Part shown: positions 23,386 through 35,180 of the stretch, piece by piece
How positions within the stretch are numbered: the first letter of the stretch is position 1
Layout: each line of letters begins with the position of its first letter
The notes under the pieces: generated by a model
The model's database searches: none
Told to the model about the DNA's origin: nothing
What the model saw: the letters and a program-made list of their open reading frames with translations, nothing else
Translations under genes and position numbers: made by a program
From: Ganoderma boninense
Lineage: Eukaryota; Basidiomycota; Agaricomycetes; Polyporales; Polyporaceae
NCBI GenBank assembly: GCA_002900995.3
Contig: CM035307.1
Span: 2,542,001 to 2,606,000 of the forward strand
Direction of reading: 5' to 3'
Length of the DNA: 64,000 bases

Positions 23386-25087
23386 TTAGTACTCCCCGGT
23401 CTCCTCAGCCTCGGCCGAGTCAATGCCGACCTCCTCGTAGTCCTTCTCGAGAGCCGCCAAGTCCTCGCGGGCCTCCGAGAATTCACCCTCCTCCATACCC
23501 TCACCGACATACCAGTGGACGAAGGCACGCTTCGAGTACAAGAGATCGAACTTGTGGTCGAGGCGGCTCCACGCAGTCGAGATGGCCGTCGTGTTGGAAA
23601 GCATGCACAGGCTGCGAGTGACCTTTGCGAGGTCACCGCCAGGGATGTGCGCGGGTGGTTCATTGCAGATACCGAGCTTGAAGCCGGTAGGGCACCAGTC
23701 GACGAACTGGATTGTCCTCTTCGTCTTGATGAGGCTGACGGCAGCGTTCGTGTCCTTGGGGACGACGTCGCCACGGTAGAGAAGAGCACACGCCACTGAA
23801 GTTGGCAGTTAATACGCAGTCTCGCAGGAAACAAGTAAGGACCAACGTACTGTACTTGCCCTCACGGGGATCACACTTCACCATTTGGTTACCAGCCTCG
23901 AAGCAGGAGAAGGTCATATCGATGACCGAGTTCTGCTCATGGTGGGCCTTCTCCGCAGAGATGATAGGCGCAAAGGTGGCAAGAGGGAAATGGATACGAG
24001 GGAAGCTGACCAAATATGTCAATGACCATATCCTGAGCCCTGGAACGCGCCACGTATACTTACGGAACCAGGTTCGTCTGGAACTCGTTCAGGTCGACGT
24101 TAAGAGAGCCATCGAAACGAAGGGAAGCCGTGATAGAGGAGACAACTTGAGCAATGAGACGGTTGAGGTTCGTGAAGCTTGGAGAGGTAATGTTGAGGCG
24201 CTTCTTGCAGATGTCGTAGATAGCCTCATTGTCAACCATGAAGGAACAGTCGGAGTGCTCGAGGGTGGTATGGGTCGTCAAAACGGAGTTGTAGGGCTCC
24301 ACGACCGAGTTGGCCATCGTCGGGGCGGGGTACACGCTGAACTCGAGCTTCGACTTCTTGCCATAGTCTGTGGAAAGACGCTCGAGAACGAGGGCACCGA
24401 AACCAGAACCAGTGCCTCCACCGAACGAGTGGAAGACGAAGAAGCCCTGGAGACCGTTGCAGTTGTCGGCCAGCCTGCGGATCTTGTCCATGACAAGGTC
24501 GATCTGCTCCTTGCCGATGGTGTAGTGGCCACGAGCGTCTGACGACACGAGGTTCATGACAATGCCATCATAGCTGACAAAAATTGCACTCACAGTTGCT
24601 GGCAGCATCTTCCTTGCCCGTCACAAGAGTCTCAGGGTGGAAGAGACTCCTGTAGGGGCCGTTCCGAACCTCATCAATGACGTTGGGCTCAAGGTCGACA
24701 TAAAGTGACCGAGGCACGTGCTTGCCGGAAGAGGTCTCCGAGAAAAAGGTGCTGAAGCCATCATCGTGGGCCGACGGAGAGCCCTCCAAAAGGCGACCAT
24801 CGGGCTGGGATTGTCGTCAGAGACAAGCCTTAATGACGCACACAAGTAGAAACGTACGCCAAGACCGTGCTCGACGGTGTAGAGCTCCCCTGGAAGTGGG
24901 GGAAAGTGCCATCAATATCTCCGCAGGCATTAAATGCCTGGTTGCCAAAACAACCAGACGACGCGTTGATCGGCCAGATCGTCGATGGCAGCACAGAGAG
25001 GGATGGGAATTGGAGCGACAACTCACAACAGGCATTGCCGATCTGGACACCGGCTTGACCAACGTGGACGGAGATGACTTCACGCAT
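23386..25087 (-). CDS. Alpha-tubulin, copy B (canonical fungal type)
   Basis: The start [20 protein letters not shown] (25087) is followed by an intron and [11 protein letters not shown]. The GTP signature GGGTGSG lies at about 24407-24427. [67 protein letters not shown] and a C-terminal EETGEY (TAA 23386-23388) are all typical of basidiomycete alpha-tubulin. The luminal loop reads [17 protein letters not shown] and has no Lys at the usual acetylation position 40. Exons are long in the middle (24060-24590 is one exon) with short introns at each end. A 246-codon antisense open frame here is a shadow. This is probably the main housekeeping alpha-tubulin. Confidence 0.96.
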
Positions 25088-25842
25088 CTTTTCGACAAAC
25101 AACAAACAACTGCGGGACGTTGTCAGCACTCCACGGATGATCCGACACGTCGTCTGCCACTTACAAGAGGAATCGGAGCGGGCAGAGGAAGAGGTCGAGG
25201 ACGACGCGGAAATGGCGGGGGCGGAGGGGTTATAGCTCAGAAAGGTAGCATGCATGCTGACACATCGTTTCCCACACGCGTGTTCCCTGCGTGGGGTCCG
25301 TGCGCAGCCCTTCACTTCCATCGATCGAGCACCACGCACAACCCGCATTGTCTCTGACAAAATCCATTCGTCTACGCGAGCACCGTGCAGCGAAACAAAG
25401 CCCAGACTGTGACACGGCCAGCAAGCACGTGTGTGTCGCGGCCGTTCGGGCGAATTTTATGGAGCTTAGAAAGACATCTCACAGCTGGCTTCAGATCACC
25501 TTCTGTACGAGGCGACGATCTCTTACTGACACCGTCTTTGAAGGTCGGCCACATAATTGAGGCCTACGTTTTAGGTGAAACAAGGACTCCCGAAGTCGAC
25601 TGATAGAAAGATCAGGCAAGCAAATACTAAGAACTTAGTAAATTCATCTTATCCCCGATATCGGTGCGTTCGTCTAAATTGCGAAATATCAAGACGACTG
25701 ACCGCGCCTGCGGGAGGCAGGTCTACCACCAAATCTTGTGCTTAACGAACGCGGGTAACCTCCGAGTGAAGTGAGCGGTCGTCGATCATTGTTCGGTTTG
25801 GAGGCGACACGAGGCTAATTGCTCGGTGAACTAGCAGTAGGC
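25088..25842. other. Intergenic, alpha-tubulin B promoter and hydrolase 3' flank
   Basis: About 755 bases without a supported gene. The part nearest 25087 is the tubulin promoter; a minus-strand TATA-like GCTATAACC lies about 140 bases upstream of the start. Confidence 0.45.
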
Positions 25843-28800
25843 TTAACCTTGTCGACCGTCGAGTGAAGGGTAGACACGGCGTGCTGCCCCCCGTGTACGA
25901 CCTTCTTCGAACTCTTGCGCATGAACCACCTGCTCAGAAAAGATGAGAAAAACACAATTAAATTGAATATGTGAAATGAATCGTGGGGCGCACTCTACGA
26001 TTGATTGCCACATCTTGAGGCCATGCACAGGTGAAATTCGCATCCGAATCTGCTGCTCCGAGACCGACTGGGGTGGTGCTTTGAGGGCCGAGTCATTGAG
26101 GCTGAGCGCCGCGCGTATGACATCTGTTGTCTTCAACTTGGGCACCTGTTGGTGAGTTGGGGGCGCGCTGTGATAGATCACCTTCTTGAGCAGCGCAACA
26201 GCCTCACGCTGTGACATGTGAGCAGTCAGAGGGATCATATATGCACAAACTGGTGACAAGTCAACTTGCCGTGTCCTTCCTCCCGGCAATGGCACTTGGT
26301 GGCGGGGTCTCGTTCTCGAGGTCCAGAGGCCCTGGCGGAAACCGTGGGCTAAGCGTTTAAGGTATGGCAGTGTGACAGCCGGTCAGGAACGTACCCCATC
26401 TCCTGTGGGGCTCGATGGCCCCGCCCACAGACACCACGGAAGCCGTTGACCGTAATGGTGCCTCGCCAAAAAGGCCCTCTTGCCTAGCATGCTCTAGGAG
26501 CTTCTTCCATTTCGCTTCGTAGCGCCTTCGTTTGCTTAGTACCGTGCTCGCCCGGCTCTGGAAGCGTTTATCCCATGCCTCCTGTCCGGCGAGCCATCGT
26601 CTGACAGGACCCTCCTTGATGAGCCCGATTTCGCTCGGCGGTATACGGAGTGCAGGCAGCTGGTCAGGAGGCTCCATCGGACGCACTTTTCCTAGAGGAT
26701 TTACGCGCTCTCTGATAAAGATGGTGGGCTCGGCCTGTCCAGCCAGGCATCAGTGAGAACACGGAACATAATCGTAAGATATCGACACAATTATCACCCA
26801 CACAGTTGCTGACATGTGGTTCTTGCGGTGATCCGGTCTTCACAACGCCCTTCGTCTTCGATTCGTTGGATGGATGTACTTGAGCATCATCCTGTTGGTC
26901 GTCTTGTGACCCAGACCTTTCAATATCAGAGGAGCTGTGACAACGCAGGTTCTCTCCGGGACAGTCTATGGCATGCTTGACGAACTCGGCAATCGAGCGA
27001 TAGGCATATTTGCCCTATGTGGTTTGAAGTAAATAAAAGCGCATAGGAGGTCAGACTACCTGGTACTTACAGGTTCAGTAAATGTGAAGACAGTCAACAC
27101 ATGACACAAGTCTACATGACAATCCTTGTCACTGATAAGAGGTTCACCACAGTGTTAAGTGGACTGACCATCGAACACTTGAAGGTGGACCTAGATGCAG
27201 GGCAACGAATGGGAAGAGTGTTTACAACACCATCAAAACCTACTTTCTGACTTACCTTGGTGGGCGTTTGGAACTTCTCAGCATTCTCCTGTTGTCGATG
27301 TCCTTCTCGTAGGATACCCTGTCTAGCGGGATAGTCTTTCGGATTTGCGGCCTTGTGCGCAAGGTAGATGATCTCATCTCTGAGGCATTCGCCGTCTCCT
27401 GCCAAGATGTACAATGGACACAGGTTCCCGAGCGAGGACTGCAGAGCTGGTGAAACGAGTGGATGGGAGAGTTGCCTGTACCGTCCCGTTAGCTGTCAGG
27501 GTCATATCATTGCCTTTAGGCGAGACGAGGCGAGACGGTGACACACTCAGTCGTTGCGTATAGCTGGATCTGCGCTCGCAGTTCCCACGGCGTGGTATTA
27601 GGATCCTCCATCAACACTTTCGGCGGCTTCGGTTCCCAGTGCTCCAAAGCCACGTCAGCGCTATGCTTGGCTGCGGAGTCTCTGACCCGGGACTTGGCGT
27701 CGGAGGGACATGCTTCCGTTGTCAATGCAGTGTAGTCGTCATGCCTCGCCGGAACGTCGACGTCATCCTGTGCCTGCTGCATCTCCGTCTGGGTGGGGAT
27801 CTCCGTCACGTCATCCTCGAGCTCCGAAGAATGGGGTAGGGGACCTGCGTTGCCGCGTTTCATCCTCTGCTGAAGGCGGTCTCTAACCTGCTCCTCGGCT
27901 TCTTGGACGCTGGGCTTTAACTTGTCGGCATGACCGGGCTGCGGTGGCGGTTTCGTCCTGGTGGGGACCACGCGCGTATAGCCGCCTTCTGGCTTAGGCT
28001 GAATGGGCCACAGGGCAGAGGGTTTATGAATGAATCCATGAGGTGGTATGATATCCTAGAAGCCAGATGTGAGCTCAGCTGTGTGCAACCGCCAATACAG
28101 TGGAACACTGGAAACTGACGGTTGCAGTGTTCGTCATAACGCTCGGAAAACTATGGGTAAGATCGACCCATGGACTGATCAGGACCGCCCCCGCGGGGAG
28201 CGGAAGACCAAGATCTCTAAGAACAGTTAGCGCCGAGACACATAAACCCGCGCCTGCGGAGTCGCCCGCCAAGACGAGTTTCGCGGGCTGAACAGCCTTG
28301 TGTGCTGCTCCAGGCGGAGGATCCGTCAAGTAGAAGTCTAAATGAAATCCGGTGCCGAGGCATGAACTTGTCCATGCTAGAAGGCGCACACGCTAAACTT
28401 ACAAGCTGCCAACACATCTTGAAGTGGACACGGCCACGGGTATTGCGGTGCTTTCCTGCTTGGTGTCAGGTTGTCTTGACCCCACGAGGACGCGACCGGA
28501 ACGTACCGATAATTGACGGAAAACGCCCGACCTCGAAACTTCTTGGCTGTGGTCGGGTGGCTGTGTCATCGTACCGACCACCTCGATGACGTCATGGTCC
28601 ACCCACCATAGCGGATTACTTGGTAGCGATGTGTGTCTGTGCAGTGATGAGGAACACTTTCTCGAAATTTCAAAGGATGTCTCGGCATACTGATTGATCC
28701 CCAGAAGAAGGCACCTGTTAGCGATGAGATGAGCGCTCTCCAGCACCAAATAAACAGAGACGCTGGCACTTACCCCCGTGCACGTAAAGCTTCGGGAACG

Positions 28801-29532
28801 ACGACCGCTCATGAACGTGCTGCACAAAGAAACTCGCATGCTTGAGAAACACGTACCATCACCCTATCGAGAGACTCCATTTGATGAATGGTCTTCTCAT
28901 CGTCGGTTTGCTCTACGTCATCGGGGACTCGGGCATCCTTGAGGAACTCCTTCTCGGTGATCCACTCCGCGTCAATCCAGTCTAGTCCGCGAATTTGCCA
29001 CCATCGCTCTCCGCCGACAACACGCTTCAGTTCTTCTGGGCCAAACCACTCAATGAGAATGTCGGCTGCGCTATTGCACGAAGATAGGGGGATCTTGATT
29101 GGGTACGACTGCGACCCAGTATGGCGCTGGTACATGCGTGTTCGTGCTGGTGAGGTACGAGGTTGGCGACCAAGTCTAGCAAAGGGCTGGAAATAATGCG
29201 TACAATGCCTGAAGAGACTCTACTGTATTGTGAGTGCCGAGCTCTATGAAAGCTTTGACAATATGAAACGCCCTGGGAGTGGTCGACATCGTTAACAGTC
29301 GTTTCTTACGCCTGGGCCTAAGTTGAAAACCCACTCGTCGTAATATATATCGTCTACAGCGCAGACAGTCTTGTCACCTTCCTTCAACTTGATGCCCTTG
29401 CGCTTGGTGTGTTTGAAAAGGGTCTTGACGACCACTTGACACCGAAAGTCAGTTGGCTGCACAATGTTCAAGACGGGTGGGTGACACACCTGGAGTAATG
29501 TGTATCGCAGCAGAAGCTGTATTCACGGGCAT
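25843..29532 (-). CDS. Alpha/beta hydrolase, hormone-sensitive-lipase-like
   Basis: Large fungal esterase/lipase of the HSL (abhydrolase-3) group, roughly 900 residues and many exons. The start MPVNTASAAIHITP (29532) joins to VVVKTLFKHTKRKGIKLKEG. The oxyanion-hole motif YVHGGAFFWGSI is split by an intron near 28740. The nucleophile motif GDSAGAG (about 28255-28275) is followed by LISPWVDLTHSFPS. A long acidic, Gln-rich insert (about 27520-27970) separates it from CPLYILAGDGECLRDE (catalytic Asp region) and a CHVLTVFTFTEP segment carrying the His. The tail has RPMEPPDQLPALRIPPSEIG and a charged helix. Members hydrolyse acyl or steryl esters; the substrate here is unknown. The 3' end (TAA 25843-25845) is less certain than the rest. 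Confidence 0.85.
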
Positions 29533-30012
29533 ATGCGTAGAGTAGTGAGTAAGGAGCGAACAGTTCAACAAGAAACGCGGAGAAGAAGAGAAAGTCGAGC
29601 AATGGGAATCCGCGAAGAAGCGGCGGAGACCACGATTAGTCGAGCGCTCAACGCGGTGGAGCAGCCTGGAGCAGCGCAAAACAACGTCATGGCGCTTAAG
29701 TGTAGGAAAGCTGATCAACGAAAGGCCAGGTGAAGGGGTAGAGCGAAGCGAGAGAGTTGGATTGCAAAACGTAAGAAAGCAGGTGAGCTGATCTGGGCTA
29801 CTATGGCGATTAGGGTATGGGCAGGACGAGCCACACGACTGGCGACCGTAGTACTACTATCGTACAACATACAACAATGCGAGTGGTAGAGGTGGGGGTG
29901 AGCGATTGATATCTGAGACGTCTAAACTGGAGTGGAAATGTCTTATAACGGGGTGTCGGTGCCGATGTTTTCGAGATTAGCGATGTTCTAGTTGGGGGGA
30001 ATGGGAGAGAAT
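29533..30012. other. Intergenic, hydrolase promoter and DUSP 3' flank
   Basis: About 480 bases with no coding signal that I can support. Confidence 0.45.
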
Positions 30013-30792
30013 TCAACGGCGAGTCTGTCCCTGAGATTGTAGATAGCGGTCGATCTTTTGGCGCCATTTGAAGTAGATCCCATCGCTGGGAGTCGGATTA
30101 TATTGGCAGAGGCCAAACAGAACGAGTTGCTCCTGTTGCAGATCTGGTCAGAGAGGTGTCCGTGAATTAAAAGAGCCTGCTGAACGCACTTGGAAGCCGG
30201 GTATAATCCAGACCTGTTCACGTGCTGTGGTCAAGTCAGAGATGGTCCACATTGCGTCAACGAAAGCGTCAAATACCTCTGCGGACAATCTCCATGGCTT
30301 CACTTGCTCCGACGCGCCGAGAGTACATCACTGCATAACAAACACGAAAGTCAGCCTACAGCGGTCGGTATAGGTGCGCAATGAAACATACAGTACGCGG
30401 CGACAACGGTAGCACTGCGTGATAGGCCCTGCACACAGTGCACGAGCACCACCCCGCCCGAGTTGATAGCGTCGTGGATGAAACGACATGCACTGGGGAG
30501 ATGGATGAGGAGGTCGGCGTAGTCGACGTCCTCAACGCGAATGCGGAGATGGCGGATCCCGGATGCAGGGTTGTCCGCAGGGATAGGTTCCGATCCGACG
30601 GAGACGATATGGGTTATGCGTCGGTCTGCCAGGGTCCTCGGAGAAATGGCAGCGTCGATCCTAGTGATGGGGAAGGCAGAAGAGAGAACGTTCCATTAGA
30701 GAAGCCCTGTCGGCGCATGCGGTGCCAGTGATGACTTACGTGCCCAAATAGAGCTTGCCCTCGATGACGGCGTTGATGTTTCTCCAAACCAT
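30013..30792 (-). CDS. Small dual-specificity protein phosphatase
   Basis: Cysteine-based phosphatase removing phosphate from Ser/Thr and Tyr. MVWRNINAVIEGKLYLGT starts at 30792, the usual opening of atypical DUSPs. After one intron come RRITHIVSVGSEPIPADN, LRIRVEDVDYADLLIHLP with candidate general-acid Asp, and the active-site loop HCVQGLSRS (Cys93, Arg99). The next exon reads MYSRRVGASEAMEIVRRG. The last exons encode REQVWIIPGFQEQLVLFGLC and end in QSQGQTRR, TGA at 30013-30015. At about 190 residues it consists only of the catalytic domain. It lacks the zinc-binding tail that defines Yvh1/DUSP12, so it is better called an atypical DUSP. The target is unknown. Confidence 0.88.
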
Positions 30793-32677
30793 CGTTGTCG
30801 CGTCGTGCGGCTGCTTCTTGTCAACACACCGCTGCGGTTGACTGGGCGGTGGGCCATCGCAGGCTGGTGGGTTTTGTATGCTAGCAACCGGCGGTTTGTA
30901 GCGTACGCCCCGCCGGACGCGCCCCCGAGGCTCATTCGCGGCGAACGCAGAGCCGGAAACAGGACTCGCGTCATAGCGGTAACTGAAGGAGAGGCGGTGA
31001 GCCGGGCACAGCCAAACCTTGAAAGCAGGACGCCGAACAGACGCCGGACAGCCGAGCCGCACTTTAGCGCCAGCGTGCGTCGTCCGAAGCCAAGCACCGA
31101 CGTCATAGCCTGCCACACCCTGCCCTCCGCAAGCCACTTTGCGTCTGAAGCTGTAGTGTGCGGTGTCCGCCCTCCGTCTCGTACGCTCCTTCTCCTCGGA
31201 CATACTCAGCCTATCACTCGCAATGCCATGCCAGCGTTCTCAACCACTGTCCTTTTGCCCGCGATGTTGGCGAACTGGCGGTACAGAACCCACCCGCTTC
31301 CCCTGGCGCGACGCATTTTAGCATCATCGTAGCGTTCCAGCGGCTTCGCAGGAGCCATCGTAGACGCCGCCGACTTTGTCTGCGTGGTTCCACTTTTACG
31401 TCCTCCGAATTCGTTAGCACTACTCGACCGTCCTCACCGCTTCCTGTCATCATCTGCCACTCGCCAATCCCAACCCAAGACCATCTCAGATCCCCAGATC
31501 TTCCCCGCTCCCGGGAAGATGGCTGCTCGATGTCCGTGCTTGACCTTGCTGATGCTTGTTTTCGTTGATAGCAGCCCGAGTGGACGTGTCTCACCAAATA
31601 CGTCGCCTGACGGGATCCGTACCTGAAGGACACAGTTTATGGCAACCGAGACCCGTAAACTTGCATCTCCGGAATATGTGGACACGCTATGGATGTGGCA
31701 TGTTTTGGGGTATTTCTATCGGTATCGCTTTGCAATCCTTGTGCGGCCGCGAGGCATTCCTAGATTCGCCTCATGTTATGAATTCTGTCTCAACTGCCGA
31801 GTCGGTGCGAGAGCACCTCTCGCCACATCGCGGAGGACATCTACCCCCGCGGTATGATTGTCGAGACTGCGAGTTCGGTGCACCGCCTTCAGTTGGATAG
31901 CGCATGCAGAAGCCGAGGAAGGCGTAGCTGGTGGAAGGCTGTCCGGCTATTTCGGATGCGGTGCCGTACGTCTTGGGATACGTACTTACTAAATCAGGCC
32001 GTCGCGCCACACAAACCTCCGGAGGACTTCCTCCCGGTGCTCAGCAAGCCACGGCTACTAAACTTAAGCACGCTGTCGTATTCGGCCTAAACAATATCGC
32101 GATCTGCTTCGTACATCATGATTACATGAGAAGAGTGGTGTATACGACACATCGCTACTGTCACGAATTACAGTGCCTTGCATAATTGCGTGAACGCGCC
32201 GAAAAATTCCTGCAGGCGCCTATATGCTCGCCTACCAAATCAGGACGCCTGGGAAGCTTCAGAAGCGAGTTGGTGACCTTGATGTGACATGTCTCTTGGA
32301 TGGCATGGGTGCCTCCCGAAGCAGCTGAGGGCCCAAATGGTACACTAGGAGGCCCGTTGAGAACCACTGAGCTCTCCAGGAAGTAGACAAGCGTGGGGGA
32401 CAAGGGGAACAGTCAGGCTGAAGTTACGACCAGGAGAGGCGCACAGGCGGCGTTGGCGTTGCATGTGACCGTGATCCATCCGCATTTGGTAGGCGAGGTA
32501 TAAGCATAATACTAGTAACAGCGCTACAATCAATGTGAACAGGCAACAAATCTTATCGACGAGCTTGAGCCAACCAACATAGTAGATAAGATTCATCGAC
32601 AAGGTTGGACGAAAGGCTTACTCCGTGTCATGACATTCAGAGGCGGTGGGTCGTGAGTTAGCATTCAGTCGTGGAAC
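30793..32677. other. Large intergenic stretch, DUSP to protoglobin
   Basis: About 1.9 kb between the DUSP start and the protoglobin stop. Several open frames of 70-170 codons occur on both strands but overlap each other and show no known motif. One minus-strand ORF with a membrane segment is listed separately. I cannot support any other gene here. Confidence 0.4.
32345..32602 (-). CDS. Small single-pass membrane ORF, hypothetical
   Basis: An 85-codon open frame starts MSMNLIYYVGWLKLVDKICC and continues with a strongly hydrophobic stretch (LFTLIVALLLVLCLYLAY), then a basic, His-containing tail. It lies 76 bases past the protoglobin stop in the same direction, so it might be a missed last exon of that gene, a separate small protein, or chance. 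No family recognised. Confidence 0.22.
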   Translation of the reverse strand: MSMNLIYYVGWLKLVDKICCLFTLIVALLLVLCLYLAYQMRMDHGHMQRQRRLCASPGRNFSLTVPLVPHACLLPGELSGSQRAS

Positions 32678-33737
32678 TCAATCACCGATGTAGTGACGAG
32701 AGAAGAGATCGTTCTGGATCCAAAGAACCTTAACAATGCCCAGAATCAGCAACGCCGCATCCGCCGCAGAGAAAGATGTTGAGATATCGTACCTTGTTGA
32801 TGGCCACAACGGCCTCGATCTTTTCCGCAGCCGAGACAGTAGTGTCCGGAATGTTGAGGATCGCAGAGTGCAGCGCGGACTGGACCCACCCGAGCATCAG
32901 CGCGATGTCGCGGTCTGTAAATCACGCAAGTTAGACTGCGGCGGGATAGAAGGCGAAGAGGGACAATGGGTCTTACAGGGTACGTTCAGCGGCGCAATGC
33001 CCATCGTGCGCTGGTGCTTGAATGGAGAGGCACCCGTGTGCATGATCCCGACCTTGTCCATGTACGCCCACGTCTTGCCGTTCCTGTAGTCGGCCGTAAG
33101 GACGCGCCGCGCCCAGGCCTTCATGAAGACCTGCCATAAGCATAGACGTCAGCTCCGGCTCAGACGGGATGTTAACGCCGCGATGCACGCTACCGTACCT
33201 TCCGGAATACGATCTGTGCGCTGTCTAACGTCAACTCCTCCAGCGTCTGGGGCAAGGGACCGTCAAAGCCCTGTCACACTGGTCATCGGGGTGTTTTCGG
33301 ACTCAGCGAAGAGATCGAAACTCGCGCACCTGATTCCGGTTCAAGAAGACCTTCTTGGTTATGTCGAACTCGAACATTTTGGCATACATGCCATCCACCA
33401 TGGATGGAATGACCTCGTTGACGGTTGGCGCTATTTTGCTTATGAGCTCGGCGTCTCTCGAGGTGAAGTCCAAGTAGTCGGTGAGATATGCGATTCGATC
33501 CTCGAGCGATGTTTTGATGAGAAGGGGGTCGACCTCCTGGGTGAAGACGGGGCACTGCAGCGGCGGCTCATAGTCGGTATGCGAGGAAGCTGAGTGGAGG
33601 GGGGTCTGGGAGTGCTCTGTCGCCGTGGGAGAGTCCAAACGGGAAGTGGAGGAGTTGATGGAGGCGGGTTTGGAATATGGGCACACGAGTGTGTCGGGGG
33701 ACGAATCTACGCTGAGTGTGGCAAAGCGCTTTTCCAT
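32678..33737 (-). CDS. Protoglobin-like haem protein
   Basis: Globin of the protoglobin / globin-coupled-sensor group, about 285 residues. A Ser/Thr-rich leader of about 70 residues precedes the fold. The fold opens LEDRIAYLTDYLDFTSRDAE, VIPSMVDGMYAKMFEFDITK and VFLNRNQ, then GFDGPLPQTLEELTLDSAQI after an intron, VFMKAWARRVLTADY, and YMDKVGIMHTGASPFKHQ with the likely proximal His in MHTG. ALMLGWVQSALHSAIL and AINK|VLWIQNDLFSRHYIGD close it (TGA 32678-32680). Protoglobins bind O2, CO or NO. In fungi they occur without an attached signalling domain, and none is seen here. Roles in gas sensing or NO defence are guesses. Introns are about 60 nt GT-AG. Confidence 0.85.
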
Positions 33738-34161
33738 GATGGAAAACGAGAGGTGAGGACGGGAAGTTGATGAGTTGGCTGTGGGGGAAAGGTCTCTCGA
33801 GCTAGGTGCTCGGCAACGCGAGAGAGGTGGGACACATCGAGCCCCCTCCGCATGGACTCTTTAAGAGCGGGGTCAGCGCATAGGCGTCGTTCGGAAGGAT
33901 CAGGGTCAAACTGACAGGCACGACGGCAACTGCGGGGTGAGTAAGTCGAGAGCGTGGATTCCGTGAGCGCATCGGTGTGCCCAGGCGAGGAGGTCTGGCG
34001 CGAGAACGGCCCAGGCGGGGCGTCGGATGCCAAACAGGGACGTCTGTCAGACGCACGTGGCAACCCGAACTGCCTTCTGAGAGTGGTGGGGTTGCCGCCG
34101 GTTGCCGTCGTGACATGTTGGATGGCCGGGAACCGCGCCTGTCTCAAAGTGCCAGAACATA
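33738..34161. other. Protoglobin upstream region
   Basis: GC-rich promoter side of the protoglobin gene. Open frames on both strands are overlapping and featureless. Confidence 0.4.
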
Positions 34162-34573
34162 GAATTTCCAGTGTGGTCGCCCTCCATGGGGCGTGTGTAG
34201 TGTAGATGTAGATCGCTTAACGACTGCGCGCAATTGGCGACTTACTCGCCGCTCTAAAGCGCCGGGAAAGCGTGTTCTCGCGTCCCGGGGCGCTTATTCC
34301 TCCCCTTACCCCGTCGCCGTTCTGTCCACCAAGGCCCTCGTTATCGAGTATATGCCTAGTATTCAGCATCGCAGGGACTTTCCCCGAGTCTCCTGGCCTC
34401 CCTGAGGTCGGGGGAGAGGTCTCAGCGCTGGCGGGCCGGACACTTGGGCCGTCTGGGCCTGTAGATCGCTTAGAGAAAAATCAAGCGCTTTCTCGATTAT
34501 CCCCGTAAGCGTCCGGTTACCCCCTTAAGCGTTCTACGTAGATTCCATAGTGCGTAGAACCACACTGGAAATC
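34162..34573. mobile_element. MITE-like non-autonomous DNA element
   Basis: A 412-base segment has terminal inverted repeats. The left end GAATTTCCAGTGTGGT matches the reverse complement of the right end GATTTCCAGTGTGGT with one base slip. A TA lies on each outer side (34160-34161 and 34574-34575), fitting a Tc1/mariner-style target duplication. A second inner inverted pair (TAGATCGCTTAA near 34210 and TTAAGCGTTCTA near 34528) and many short CGCTTA/AAGCG repeats lie inside. There is no ORF for a transposase. A two-base target site is weak evidence by itself, so the class is tentative. Confidence 0.6.
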
Positions 34574-35180
34574 TAACGTTCCCCAAAGTGCGAGGGCACT
34601 GAGCATCTCGTCCGCATCATCTTTTTCGGTCGCTGAGAACTTGGAAACAATCGGAAATGTGGCGGAGAAAACCCGACGACGCTTGTACTCTTCACCTGTC
34701 TCCCCGCAACGTCTGCCTGCAAAAGCGTTGGCAAACAGACAGCCTTCACAGGTCTTCCGAGCGTACCGTGCGCCGAGGCCGGAACAGGGTCGTTCGTACC
34801 TCTGAAAATTGGGAGAGCACGGGAACTTGAATCAGTCACCATAACGATGTTAGAGTAAGCACGAGTGGTGAGCGGCTTGAAAACACGCCAGGAACGCATG
34901 GAGATGAAACGGGCAGCCAAGAGCCCGAAGGGAATCCACGAAGGACCGCGAAGGCGGGCGGAGCCACCGCCCACCTCCCGGAAGGGGAGCGGAGAAGGCA
35001 TTTCGAGGCGCGAGCGTGTAGTGGGCGTGTCACTCCAGCTCACGTGCACCGTGACGCGCGCGAGAGGAGAGATGGTGCTCGTCTTACTTTGGTTGTTCTT
35101 CTGCCTGGCGTTGTCTCTCAGTCTGGCACAGGTCTGGCGTGTGGATATCCGACGCTGGTTATAAAGGACCCCTTCACACT
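34574..35180. other. Upstream region of His/Arg-rich gene
   Basis: About 600 bases. TTATAAAGG at 35159-35167 is a good TATA box but sits only about 15 bases before the chosen ATG at 35181, so either the leader is very short or translation starts further on. A 158-codon minus-strand open frame (34573-35049) has no recognisable features. Confidence 0.45.

Noticed and set aside
23802..24542. 246-codon plus-strand open frame
   Set aside because: Antisense to alpha-tubulin copy B, whose protein and introns are certain; it is a shadow of GC-rich codons. The plus-strand frame at 22180-22800 over copy A is the same kind of artefact.
33707..34147. 146-codon minus-strand frame upstream of the protoglobin
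   Set aside because: Arg/Pro/Ser-biased, overlapped by other open frames, and not joined to the globin start by a plausible intron.
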